Source: Romboutsia faecis
GTDB taxonomy: Bacteria; Bacillota; Clostridia; Peptostreptococcales; Peptostreptococcaceae
Direction: 5' to 3'
Assembly: GCF_014323405.1 (NCBI RefSeq)
Contig: NZ_JACRWE010000009.1
Location: 28,100 to 92,099 of the forward strand
Length of the DNA: 64,000 nt
In this document: piece after piece, positions 1-9,084 of the stretch
Numbering within the stretch: position 1 is the first letter of the stretch
How the letters are laid out: the number at the start of each line of letters is the position of its first letter
The notes under the pieces: generated by a model
Seen by the model: only the letters and a program-made list of their open reading frames with translations
The model's database searches: none
Told to the model about the DNA's origin: nothing
Made by a program: the position numbers and the translations under genes

Positions 1-2
1 TA

Positions 3-1352
3 GATGATATATCTATATCAACTGGATTTGAAGTTGAATCTTATATAAGTGATAAAGCCAATATAAGTAAATTTATTCAAGTTCATTATAGTTCAGAAAA
101 AATGAATTTAGCAGCAGAAGAATTGTCAAAAGAAAGTTTAGAATCTCAGTATATATCTATTGATGTTGAAGGTTTAGATGATGTTAAAAGTGCTCCAGCT
201 GTAAAGATGGTAGAATACTTATTTGCAAATGCAGTTGAGATGAGAGCATCAGATATACATATTGAGCCTTTTGAAAATGAAGTGAGAATAAGATATAGAA
301 TTGATGGACAGTTACAGACTATAAACTCTTTACCAAAGGAAAGCTTAGGTCCATTAGTAACAAGAATCAAAATATTATCTAATTTAAATATAACAGAAAA
401 GAGGGTCCCTCAAGATGGTCGTGTTATTGCTCAAATAAATGGGAAAAGAGTGGATCTTAGAATATCAATATTACCAGTAGTAAACGGGGAAAAAATAGTT
501 ATAAGGGTTCTTGATAGTAGTAGTTTTAAAATAGGAAAACAACACCTAGGTATGGATGAAGAAAATATAACTAGATTAGAAAGAATTATATCAAGCCCTC
601 ATGGAATAGTGTTAGTTACAGGTCCAACGGGTAGTGGTAAATCTACGACTTTATACACTATATTAAATGAATTAAATTCATCAGAAGTTAATATTGTTAC
701 AGTAGAAGATCCAGTAGAGTATACATTAAATGGAATAAACCAAGTGAATGTGAACAATAAGACAAACCTTACTTTTGCTAGTGGATTAAGAAGTATACTA
801 AGACAGGACCCAGACATAGTAATGATAGGAGAAATTAGAGATGAAGAAACTGCTAAAGTAGCAACTAAAGCAGCAATAACAGGACATTTAGTTTTAAGTA
901 CACTTCATACTAATGATGCTCCTTCAACAATAACAAGATTAATTGATATGAATATAGAACCTTATTTGGTATCAACGGCTATTTCAGGGGTAATAGCCCA
1001 AAGACTTATAAAAAAGATATGTCCACATTGTAAGTATGAGTATAATGCAACAGAATATGAAAAGAAAATTTTACAAAACGATACAAGTACAGCGGTAAAG
1101 CTGTATAAAGGAAATGGATGTGGACACTGTAATTATACTGGATACCTAGGAAGAACAGGTATATATGAAATTATGGAAATATCAAGGGAGCATAGAGATT
1201 ATATTAATATAAGTAGAGATCCGAATATTCTAAAAGATATATCTATAAAAAATGGTATGGAAACATTAGAAGAGAACTGCAAAAAATTAGTTCTTAAAGG
1301 GACAACTACTGTTAATGAACTTGCTTCAATAACTATGATGAAAAATATATAA
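3..1352 (+). CDS. pilB: Type IV pilus assembly ATPase PilB (5' end outside window)
   Basis: This is the cytoplasmic motor that drives pilus extension (GspE/PilB secretion ATPase family). The reading frame is open from base 3 through the first internal ATG at 102, so the gene starts upstream and its N-terminal domain is cut by the window edge. Counting from that ATG, Walker A GPTGSGKST lies near residue 174. It is followed by the Walker B and His-box stretch with IGEIRDEET and TGHLVLSTLHT. Two zinc-type pairs, C307xxC310 and C340xxC343, are the tetracysteine motif that separates PilB-type ATPases from PilT. It is the first visible gene of the pil operon; pilC starts 18 bases after the stop. 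Function is confident; the true start cannot be seen. Confidence 0.95.
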   Translation, partial: DDISISTGFEVESYISDKANISKFIQVHYSSEKMNLAAEELSKESLESQYISIDVEGLDDVKSAPAVKMVEYLFANAVEMRASDIHIEPFENEVRIRYRIDGQLQTINSLPKESLGPLVTRIKILSNLNITEKRVPQDGRVIAQINGKRVDLRISILPVVNGEKIVIRVLDSSSFKIGKQHLGMDEENITRLERIISSPHGIVLVTGPTGSGKSTTLYTILNELNSSEVNIVTVEDPVEYTLNGINQVNVNNKTNLTFASGLRSILRQDPDIVMIGEIRDEETAKVATKAAITGHLVLSTLHTNDAPSTITRLIDMNIEPYLVSTAISGVIAQRLIKKICPHCKYEYNATEYEKKILQNDTSTAVKLYKGNGCGHCNYTGYLGRTGIYEIMEISREHRDYINISRDPNILKDISIKNGMETLEENCKKLVLKGTTTVNELASITMMKNI

Positions 1353-1370
1353 GAAAGGGATGAAATTAAG

Positions 1371-2573
1371 GTGCCTAAATTTGAATATAGAGCTATAAGC
1401 CCTTCAGGAGAAAAGATAACGGGTATACATGAGTCTAATTCTAAGTTTGAAATAACTGATATGCTACGCTCCAATGGATATTATCCGTTAAAAATAGAAG
1501 AAAAAATAGAAAGTAGAAATATTGAAATTAATATTTTCCAAAAAATAACTATAAAGGATATTGCCATATTTTGCAGACAATTTTACACAATGCTAGATGC
1601 AGGATTAACTGTAAATGCTGCATTAGAAATACTAGCACAGCAAACTCCTAACAAAAAACTTAAAGATATAATTAAATTGGTAGAGGATGATGTTAAAAGA
1701 GGAGAAACTTTATCATCTGCTATGGGTAAGTATCAAGATGCATTCCCAAACCTGTTAATCAATATGATTGAAGTTGGAGAAGAAAGTGGAAATTTAGATA
1801 CAATAATGCTTAGAATGTCAGATCAGTATGAAAAAGATAATAAGATAAACAACAAAGTTAGGGTTGCGATGATATATCCATCAATATTGGCTGTAGTAGC
1901 AGCCTTAGTAGTTGCAGTACTTATGGTTTTTGTAATTCCGTCGTTTATGGAAACCTTTGAGTCTATGGGAACTGAACTGCCTGCAATAACAAAGTTATTA
2001 ATGTCTATAAGTGGATTCATAAGTAGTAATATATTATTTATTACTCTGACAATAGTTATACTTTCAGTGCTATTTAGAATTTATGCTAAAACAGAACATG
2101 GTATGCAGACAATCGGATACTTAAAACTTAATTTACCAATAATAGATAAGCTAAATGAAAAGATAATAGTTTCACGATTTACAAGAACTATGTCTCTTTT
2201 AATGTCTAGTGGAATTCCAATGATAAGATCATTAGAGCTAATTGCAGATATAGTAGGTAATAAAATTGCAGAGGAAATTATATTAAAAATGAGAGAATCT
2301 GTAGTTAGAGGAGAGGGAATATATAAACCAATAAGTAAGAGTAATATATTTCCTAAAATGATGGCCACCATGGTAAAAATTGGAGAAGAATCAGGGACAC
2401 TAGACGACATAATGTATAAAACAGCTGACTTTTATGATGATGAGTTAGAGAGTCAAATACAAGCTACCTCAGCAATGATAGAACCAATACTTATAGTTGT
2501 TATGGGTGTAGTAGTAGGTTTTATAGTAGTATCAATAATGTTACCAATGACGAGTATGTATGATAGTATATAG
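1371..2573 (+). CDS. pilC: Type IV pilus inner-membrane platform protein PilC
   Basis: This is the polytopic membrane platform (GspF/PilC family) on which PilB acts to add or remove pilins. The 400-residue length is normal for the family. Two T2SSF repeats are visible, each with a GEESG motif (near residues 133 and 337) and a following hydrophobic segment. The membrane stretches lie near residues 168-192, 215-238 and 370-392. The start is GTG at 1371, with AAAGGGA about ten bases upstream; no in-frame ATG lies close to a ribosome binding site. It sits between pilB and pilM, as in other Gram-positive type IV pilus operons. Confidence 0.94.
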   Translation: MPKFEYRAISPSGEKITGIHESNSKFEITDMLRSNGYYPLKIEEKIESRNIEINIFQKITIKDIAIFCRQFYTMLDAGLTVNAALEILAQQTPNKKLKDIIKLVEDDVKRGETLSSAMGKYQDAFPNLLINMIEVGEESGNLDTIMLRMSDQYEKDNKINNKVRVAMIYPSILAVVAALVVAVLMVFVIPSFMETFESMGTELPAITKLLMSISGFISSNILFITLTIVILSVLFRIYAKTEHGMQTIGYLKLNLPIIDKLNEKIIVSRFTRTMSLLMSSGIPMIRSLELIADIVGNKIAEEIILKMRESVVRGEGIYKPISKSNIFPKMMATMVKIGEESGTLDDIMYKTADFYDDELESQIQATSAMIEPILIVVMGVVVGFIVVSIMLPMTSMYDSI

Positions 2574-2600
2574 AAATTAAAATACAAAGAGGTGCGAATA

Positions 2601-3644
2601 GTGGAAGCTAAAAAAGTGAGTTTAAAAGAACTTATGAGTATGGATATAAAAGATTTAATTAAAAATAAAAACAAAAAAAATAAGAGTAAACCCAAAAAAG
2701 AGAAGGAATTAAAAAGAGAAATAATTTCATTTGATATAGGGAGTGACTACACAAAGATAGTAGTAGGAAAATATTATAAAGGAAAGTTAAGTATAAGTAA
2801 TTACTTAGAATTTGAAACTCCAAAAGATAGTGTTAACGATGGTTTAATTATAAATGAAAAAATCTTAGCAGATAAAATCCAAATATTACTTAATGAGAAT
2901 AAAATAAAAGCAAAGTATGCAAGCTTTACAACAAATTCAACGACTATTATAAATAGAGAAATTATAATACCAAAAGTAGATGAAGATGAAGTTGAAAGTG
3001 TAATAAAATTTGAGATGGAACAATACCTACCAATAAATCTAAATGATTATATTGTTCAATATATTGAATTAGATGAGGTAGAACAAGAAAATAGTAATAA
3101 ATTAAAAGTATATGTTATAGCATACCCAGAGAAGATGGCTAGAGGTTATTATGATATACTAAAAGTTCTTAAGTTAAAGCCAGTATCTCTTGATGTAGCA
3201 TTTAATTCATTAAGTAAATTAATTACATGTACAGATAAAGTTAATGAAGATTCATATGATGCTTCATTAACAAATGTATTTATAGATATAGGATCAAGCT
3301 TTACGTCATTGAGTATTTATAAAAATGGAAAATTAGATTTTACAAGGATAATTAGAAGTAATTATATTGATACAACATATGATGAAATGATATTTATACA
3401 GAATTTATCGGAAGAAATAGAAAGAATAATAAGATTCTACAATAACAAATACATAGGCAATAAGATAGATGGGATTTATATACTAGGAGGAATATCTAGT
3501 TTATATAATATTCACGAATACATAGGCGAAAAAATCAATATCCCAACTAAAAAAATAAATAATATAAAATTTAATGAAGCTAATATAAGTATTGATAATA
3601 TAGAAAATTATTTAAATGCAATTGGAGCCTTAATTAGGTCTTAA
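2601..3644 (+). CDS. pilM: Pilus assembly protein PilM (actin-like ATPase fold)
   Basis: PilM is a cytoplasmic FtsA/actin-fold protein that links PilN and PilO to the ATPases. The nucleotide-fold signatures are visible: FDIGSDYTKIVVG (phosphate 1), VFIDIGSSFTSLSIY (phosphate 2) and IYILGGIS (adenosine). The N-terminus carries a roughly 35-residue Lys-rich tail before the fold. An upstream GTG at 2592 lies inside the Shine-Dalgarno AGAGGTG, so GTG 2601, six bases after it, is the better start and gives 347 residues. In C. difficile, as I recall it, PilM and PilN are fused; here they are separate genes ten bases apart. Confidence 0.87.
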   Translation: MEAKKVSLKELMSMDIKDLIKNKNKKNKSKPKKEKELKREIISFDIGSDYTKIVVGKYYKGKLSISNYLEFETPKDSVNDGLIINEKILADKIQILLNENKIKAKYASFTTNSTTIINREIIIPKVDEDEVESVIKFEMEQYLPINLNDYIVQYIELDEVEQENSNKLKVYVIAYPEKMARGYYDILKVLKLKPVSLDVAFNSLSKLITCTDKVNEDSYDASLTNVFIDIGSSFTSLSIYKNGKLDFTRIIRSNYIDTTYDEMIFIQNLSEEIERIIRFYNNKYIGNKIDGIYILGGISSLYNIHEYIGEKINIPTKKINNIKFNEANISIDNIENYLNAIGALIRS

Positions 3645-3653
3645 GGGGGAAAT

Positions 3654-4205
3654 ATGGCAGATATAAACTTTTTTAAACATTACGAACATTTAAAAAAAGA
3701 CTCATCAGATAAGTATACGTATGTTACAGCAGGATTAGTAGGTGCTTTAATAATAGTGAGTGCTTCTATTAATATTGCAAAAATTCACTTATATAATAAA
3801 GAAATAGAAATATATAATTCTAAATTAAATGCAGAAGATGTGCAAAGCAAAATAAAAACTGCAGAAGAGGTAAATGCAAAATTAGATATATTATCTAAAT
3901 ATGAAACACAAATAGATGATGTAATCAATTCTATAAATACAAGAGAAGTTGTATCAATAGATGTAATAGATAAAATTAGTTCAACAGTACCATCAGATGT
4001 ATCATTTGAGAGTATGAATATAAGTGAAGGGACTGTTAATATAGAAGCAATTTCAAATACTAGATCATCTATAGGAGAACTAGAAAATAGGCTTAAAAAA
4101 TTAGATATATTACAAGATGTCTATGTAGGGACAATATCTGAAAATACATCGCTAGAAGGGATGTTTGCATTCAATATAAAATGTACACTGAAAGGAGGAA
4201 ACTAA
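3654..4205 (+). CDS. pilN: PilN-like pilus alignment protein
   Basis: This 183-residue protein has a short cytoplasmic N-terminus, one transmembrane helix near residues 24-43, a predicted coiled coil and a small outer alpha/beta domain. That is the PilN (Fimbrial_PilN/GspL-C-like) plan. The first residues, MADINFFKHY, resemble the conserved PilN N-terminal peptide (INLLP type) that binds the PilM groove. The gene follows pilM and precedes a PilO-like gene, which supports the call better than sequence alone. The RBS is AAGGGGGA just before the ATG. Confidence 0.78.
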   Translation: MADINFFKHYEHLKKDSSDKYTYVTAGLVGALIIVSASINIAKIHLYNKEIEIYNSKLNAEDVQSKIKTAEEVNAKLDILSKYETQIDDVINSINTREVVSIDVIDKISSTVPSDVSFESMNISEGTVNIEAISNTRSSIGELENRLKKLDILQDVYVGTISENTSLEGMFAFNIKCTLKGGN

Positions 4206-4208
4206 ACT

Positions 4209-5471
4209 ATGAACATAAGTAAAAGGGAGAAGGTTATGTTAAGTTCTTTAGGGATTGTTCTTGTGGGAGTCTTATACTATCAGTTTATATACATGAAACA
4301 AATTGAGAAAGTAGATACTTTAGAAATCAAAAGAAATGAAGTGGAAACTAAATATAATGAAGTTATGGATACAATTATGGCTTTAGAACAAAAACAAAAT
4401 AGAATAAGCTCTATGTATTCAACTTTAGATATGAAGGCATCTAAATATTATTCATATATAGTTCAAGAAAATATAATATTAGATATTAATAAAATGCTAA
4501 TAGATAGTGAACTTACTGGAGATTTAAGTTTTACAGAATTAGAAGTTAAAGAAGTAGAAAAAAATAGTAGTATAGATACGAACAAACAAAATGGAAGTAT
4601 AAATACATTGGTAGAAAAGTATGAAAATATAGGGAAATCATTAAAAACACAATCTAATATAGATATACAAAATAATAATTTAGTTGAAGAAGATTTATCT
4701 AAAACAGATGAAGAAAATATAAATGAAGATACTCAAAGTAGTGAAGCTTCTGCTACTATAGAACAAATGTATGTATCGCTTACGTATAAGGGAACTTATT
4801 CTCAGTTAAAATCATTTATAAAAAAAGTAGAGAGAAGTAATAAAAAAATAGTAATAACAAATTGTAGTATAACAACAGATGCAGATAATAAGGTTTCTGG
4901 AAGTATGAACCTTGAATTTTATGCAATACCTAGCATAGGAGATATAAAATCATATTATGAAAATTGGGATTTGGACTCAGAGTCAGGAAAGGAAATACCA
5001 TTTAATTCTATGAATGCACCTGTAGGGTATAAGGGTTCGTCTGAAAAGAATATAGAGAGTGATTTTGTAATTGCAGTAAAACCAAAAGCTTCAGATATAC
5101 CAACTGTAACAATAGGTAAAGGTGAAGATACTAAGGGTACTACATATATAGAATCAGATAATTCTGGTATTGAAAGTATTGAAATAGAATTAAAAAATGA
5201 TAGAGATAAATATTATTATTCATATAAAACATCTACTAAATCATATCCAGGGTCAAATAAAGTAGAGAAGTTTACTCCTATAGAAGATGTTATAAATATA
5301 AATATAAGCAGTCAAGAGAGACTGAATTCAGATGATAAATCGGGAATTAAGTTGACTGTAAAAAATAATACAGATAGAAAAATTAACATAAATGTAATTG
5401 ATGATGATAAAGAAAGACCAAGGGTAAGTATATCAGGCATAGGGTCTAATATAAGTGTTGTTAATAAGTAG
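4209..5471 (+). CDS. pilO: PilO-like pilus alignment protein with long C-terminal extension
   Basis: The start ATG lies three bases after the pilN stop. The protein has one membrane segment (about residues 9-28), a coiled coil (about 30-80) and an acidic, Asn/Ser-rich linker (about 115-170). A region near residues 180-240 (VSLTYKGTYSQLKSFIKKVE) resembles the PilO ferredoxin-like domain. PilO proteins are usually about 200 residues; this one has 420. The last 180 or so residues, outside the membrane, have no feature I recognise. PilO partners PilN in the inner subcomplex. The position supports the call, but the sequence match is modest. Confidence 0.72.
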   Translation: MNISKREKVMLSSLGIVLVGVLYYQFIYMKQIEKVDTLEIKRNEVETKYNEVMDTIMALEQKQNRISSMYSTLDMKASKYYSYIVQENIILDINKMLIDSELTGDLSFTELEVKEVEKNSSIDTNKQNGSINTLVEKYENIGKSLKTQSNIDIQNNNLVEEDLSKTDEENINEDTQSSEASATIEQMYVSLTYKGTYSQLKSFIKKVERSNKKIVITNCSITTDADNKVSGSMNLEFYAIPSIGDIKSYYENWDLDSESGKEIPFNSMNAPVGYKGSSEKNIESDFVIAVKPKASDIPTVTIGKGEDTKGTTYIESDNSGIESIEIELKNDRDKYYYSYKTSTKSYPGSNKVEKFTPIEDVININISSQERLNSDDKSGIKLTVKNNTDRKININVIDDDKERPRVSISGIGSNISVVNK

Positions 5472-5478
5472 GTGAATT

Positions 5479-6336
5479 ATGGCTAAAAAAAATAATAAAG
5501 GATTTAGTCTTATTGAAATTATTATCAGTCTTGCCATTGCATCTATAATGATACTGAGTGGATATCAATTAATTATTAATGCAGTAAAATTAAATAAAAA
5601 AGGTGAAGATAGACAGCAAGCCAACTTAGTGGGACAACAAGTAATAGAAGAAATTAAGACTATTGATGATAGAAATATATCAACTAATTTATTGACAATA
5701 AACGAAAATTTAATTTTAACAGGAACAATAAATGGAAATATAAATGAGTATAAAGGAACTTTATTAGATGAATCTGGCGAATATGACGTAAATATATTTA
5801 TGGAAAAAGAAGATGTAGAGTTTAAGGAAAATAATTATAACAGTGAAATCAATTACGATTTAAGATATGACATCTCCAATGCCAATGATAATTTAGTTAT
5901 AAAAAATAGTGAAAATCATAGTGTAAGTAACATTAGTTTAAATGATAATAAAAATTTCAAGATAATTTTAGAAAATTCTGACAAATTAGATGGTAATGTA
6001 GATATAGATAATAATTGTAATGAAGTTACTTTAAATATAAAATCTAAAGATGAGATTTTTTTAGATTTTACAAATTATAATTTTAATAAAGATATAGATA
6101 TAGAAATATACAATAACTTAGATAAAAAATTGAAGATATATATTCAAAAACCAATGAATACATATTCTAACGTTAATGCAAGAAGTATAATTGGATTGAT
6201 AGAAATTTATAATAATCCAATTTTTGAAAAAATAGGGTATTCATATAAAGTAAAAGTTATTGTTAAAAAATATAAAAATATATTATTTGAGGGATATACA
6301 AATAAAAATATGAAAAAAGAAATAAATGAAAATTAG
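5479..6336 (+). CDS. Type IV minor prepilin, PilV-like
   Basis: The N-terminus carries a class III signal: a short basic leader ending in KG, then FSLIEIIISLAIASIMILSG, with Glu at mature position 5 and a hydrophobic alpha helix. A prepilin peptidase would cleave after the Gly. The mature part is about 275 residues and very rich in Asn, Lys and Ile, with no domain I recognise. It is the first of three consecutive prepilin genes after pilO, the usual place for PilV/PilX/PilW-type minor pilins that prime assembly. It starts seven bases after pilO, with a GGTG-type RBS. Confidence 0.85.
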   Translation: MAKKNNKGFSLIEIIISLAIASIMILSGYQLIINAVKLNKKGEDRQQANLVGQQVIEEIKTIDDRNISTNLLTINENLILTGTINGNINEYKGTLLDESGEYDVNIFMEKEDVEFKENNYNSEINYDLRYDISNANDNLVIKNSENHSVSNISLNDNKNFKIILENSDKLDGNVDIDNNCNEVTLNIKSKDEIFLDFTNYNFNKDIDIEIYNNLDKKLKIYIQKPMNTYSNVNARSIIGLIEIYNNPIFEKIGYSYKVKVIVKKYKNILFEGYTNKNMKKEINEN

Positions 6337-6346
6337 AGGTGATTAA

Positions 6347-8500
6347 GTGAAGAAAAATAATAAAGGCTCTAGTTTAATCACTGTAATAATAATAATGGCT
6401 GTAGTATTTATTACAGGAACAGCGATATTGAGTCTTTTAAATGTTAATTATAGAATTAGAGTAAAAGAAAACAGAAGGCTACAAAACTTATATGCTTCAG
6501 AAGCCGGAGTAGATACTGCTTATAATATAATTGCTAAAACGTTTGAAGTAGCAATAGATAAGGCTTACACAGAGGTGAAAAATCTAGAAGATTTCAATGA
6601 ATTAAGTGAAGAAGAAAAAGATAAGATGTTTAAAATGAACTTTAAAAATTTTATATCTAATAACAAATACATAAATTCATCTGGAGAAAAAAATCATATG
6701 TATGACTTATTCAAAGATACGGTAGAAGGATTAAAATATGTGTCTATTGGATTAGATGGAGATATTAACTATAGCGATGTAGAATTTGATTTTTATGAAG
6801 GTAAAAGTGAAATCCAAGAACCTTTATTAAGTATCTTAGATACTTCTAAATTAAATGATGAAAATAATGAATACGAATTAGATTTATCTTCAGAGTTTTA
6901 TACAAATGATTCAACAGGAGAGAATAAAAGGATAATTGAATTAACTTATGATATAAAAATACCTAATTTTGAGGATATTACATTAAACATTACCGATAAA
7001 GAATCTGTAAAACAAGAATTTAAAAGTAAAGCAATAATTACAGATAAGAACATAGTATTTAATAATGGAGCTACTATAAATGGAGACATATTTGCACTAG
7101 GAAGCAATAAGGCTGAAAACTTAGAAACTAAATATAATGGTGGAATAAAATTTATAAATAACCAAGACTTAGAGTCAAACTTGATAAATGTAAATGGTAA
7201 TATGTACACTTCAAATACATTTAGTTTAGTTCAAAATGCAAAAGTAAATATAAATGGAAGTTTGTATGCAGGAAATGTGTATATAGGTGACGGAGAATCT
7301 AAAGTTTTTGAAGGTAAAAATAATAATCTTTATATAGGAAATAACTCATCAAATAATATAGATGATTTAGACAGTGAAGTAGTTCTCAATAACGATTTAG
7401 TTATAAATTCAATAAATAGTAATATTACTATAGATAACTTTTACGGAATAAATGATATTACTATTAATGAAAATGGTAAAGAGGTTAAAAGTTCAAGTAG
7501 TATAATTGTAAATAATAACTCAGAAGAATCTACTGATTATTCCAATCTTACTATAAAAAATAATGCATATATTATGGGATCAGCATATATAAATGCCAAG
7601 AATAGCAAAGGTAAATATTATCAAACTGGAGAATCAACAGCAGTTAATGGAAATTATATTGCATATACAGTACCATTAGAGGGTAATGATTTTGAAAGTA
7701 TTGAATTTGAATACTACGATACTTTACAACTAGTGGAAAAATATAAAAATGATAAAGGCTCAAATTTGACAGTATCAGATAAAAGTGAATACTTTGATAG
7801 ATTTGCAGCAGAAAACAAGGACTTACTCAATCATGGTGGGATTAATTTTCTAAATAAAGAAAATGTAAAGGCTATTGGATCTGTGATTTATAAGAATGAA
7901 GATGATTCAGTAGGAGTATTAGAAAGTAGATATATAATATCTAATGATTCAGTGATAAAAAATAAAAAAAATAAATACATAAAATATGTATACAATATGG
8001 GAACAGAAGTAACAAATGATGAAGATAGTCCTAAAAAAGTATCAGATTATCTAATAAGCTTAAAAGAATATATTCCTGTACAAAAGATTAATTTAGATGA
8101 AGTCGCAATAATAAGTGATGATAAAGAAATTACAATTACAACAGAAAATAATATTGGTAAGATAACTGTAGGTAATGAAACAATAACATTTGATGATAAT
8201 GAAATTAAAGCTGTTATAGTTACTAATTCAGAAGTAAATATAGATGGAAATGTGAATTTTACTGGAACGATAATTAGTACAGAAGATGTTAGTGTAAAGA
8301 ATGGAACATTTGAATATTCAAGTATTAGCTATGATGAAAAAACTGTACAAAGAATAATTGCAAATAACTATAGTGCTTTTAAGAACTTAGGAATACTATC
8401 AGGGAAAAACTCTAATAGCACATCCTTAGTATCAGAAAATAAATATCAGTATGATATTAAACGATATATAAAATCAAAAAATTGGAAGATAGAAAAGTAG
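6347..8500 (+). CDS. Very large minor pilin-like protein (PilX-type N-terminus)
   Basis: The basic leader ends in KG and is followed by SSLITVIIIMAVVFITGTA, then a LYASEAGVDTAYNI stretch. This pattern is typical of PilX-type minor pilins (SEAG.D after the helix). Mature position 5 is Thr, not the usual Glu, as in GspK/PilX-like tip subunits. At 717 residues it is far longer than normal pilins. From about residue 230 it shows repeated short strands with INGNMY, INGSLYAG and IYIGDG-type motifs, suggesting a beta-helix passenger. The start is GTG 6347 with RBS AGAGGTGAT. It lies between two other prepilin genes. Role inferred: a displayed or tip subunit. Confidence 0.75.
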   Translation: MKKNNKGSSLITVIIIMAVVFITGTAILSLLNVNYRIRVKENRRLQNLYASEAGVDTAYNIIAKTFEVAIDKAYTEVKNLEDFNELSEEEKDKMFKMNFKNFISNNKYINSSGEKNHMYDLFKDTVEGLKYVSIGLDGDINYSDVEFDFYEGKSEIQEPLLSILDTSKLNDENNEYELDLSSEFYTNDSTGENKRIIELTYDIKIPNFEDITLNITDKESVKQEFKSKAIITDKNIVFNNGATINGDIFALGSNKAENLETKYNGGIKFINNQDLESNLINVNGNMYTSNTFSLVQNAKVNINGSLYAGNVYIGDGESKVFEGKNNNLYIGNNSSNNIDDLDSEVVLNNDLVINSINSNITIDNFYGINDITINENGKEVKSSSSIIVNNNSEESTDYSNLTIKNNAYIMGSAYINAKNSKGKYYQTGESTAVNGNYIAYTVPLEGNDFESIEFEYYDTLQLVEKYKNDKGSNLTVSDKSEYFDRFAAENKDLLNHGGINFLNKENVKAIGSVIYKNEDDSVGVLESRYIISNDSVIKNKKNKYIKYVYNMGTEVTNDEDSPKKVSDYLISLKEYIPVQKINLDEVAIISDDKEITITTENNIGKITVGNETITFDDNEIKAVIVTNSEVNIDGNVNFTGTIISTEDVSVKNGTFEYSSISYDEKTVQRIIANNYSAFKNLGILSGKNSNSTSLVSENKYQYDIKRYIKSKNWKIEK

Positions 8501-8512
8501 AGGATAATAATA

Positions 8513-9061
8513 TTGAAAAGAGATTCTAAAGGAATGACATTAATAGAAATTTTAATTGCATTATCAATTATAACAGTTGTTTTGACTATCGCTTATAGTA
8601 TACAAATATCAAGTATAAAAATATTATCAAAAACAGAAATAAAAACTATGTTACAAACTGAATCACAAGTAATACAGAACGAAATAAACAAAATAGGAAT
8701 GCAATCCTCGGGTGTTATAGAAGCAATTGATGTAAATGATAATGATATATTGGATGATATAACAAAGTCTAATGTATTTACAAAAGTAAAATCATTATCT
8801 TTAATTGAATATTTGGATGGTGATAAATACATCCATGAATTTAAGATAGAAGATAGTATTTTAAGTCTTGTAACTATAGAACCTGACAAAACCGTAAAGA
8901 AAGAATTATCAACTTACGTTGATAGTATAAATATAAAACCGATTAAAGATTCCTTAAAGAATAGTGAATCCATAGAGATAGAGATTATACTTTATAAAAA
9001 TAAAGGATTTAATAATATAAATTATAAAATTCCAATTTTAATTAATTTCAGAAATAAGTAA
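8513..9061 (+). CDS. Type IV minor prepilin, PilW-like
   Basis: This 182-residue prepilin has leader MKRDSKG, then MTLIEILIALSIITVVLTIAY with Glu at mature position 5. The start is TTG at 8513 behind GTAGAGGAT. The globular part has no family I can name. It is the third consecutive prepilin and is followed by the secreted vWA protein. Together the set is consistent with a minor-pilin tip complex. The exact homology (PilW or PilJ type) cannot be fixed without a search. Confidence 0.84.
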   Translation: MKRDSKGMTLIEILIALSIITVVLTIAYSIQISSIKILSKTEIKTMLQTESQVIQNEINKIGMQSSGVIEAIDVNDNDILDDITKSNVFTKVKSLSLIEYLDGDKYIHEFKIEDSILSLVTIEPDKTVKKELSTYVDSINIKPIKDSLKNSESIEIEIILYKNKGFNNINYKIPILINFRNK

Positions 9062-9084
9062 TACATACGTAAGGGGGAATACAT

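Noticed and set aside
2592..2600. GTG 2592 as the pilM start
   Set aside because: This GTG is part of the Shine-Dalgarno AGAGGTG; GTG 2601 has correct spacing.
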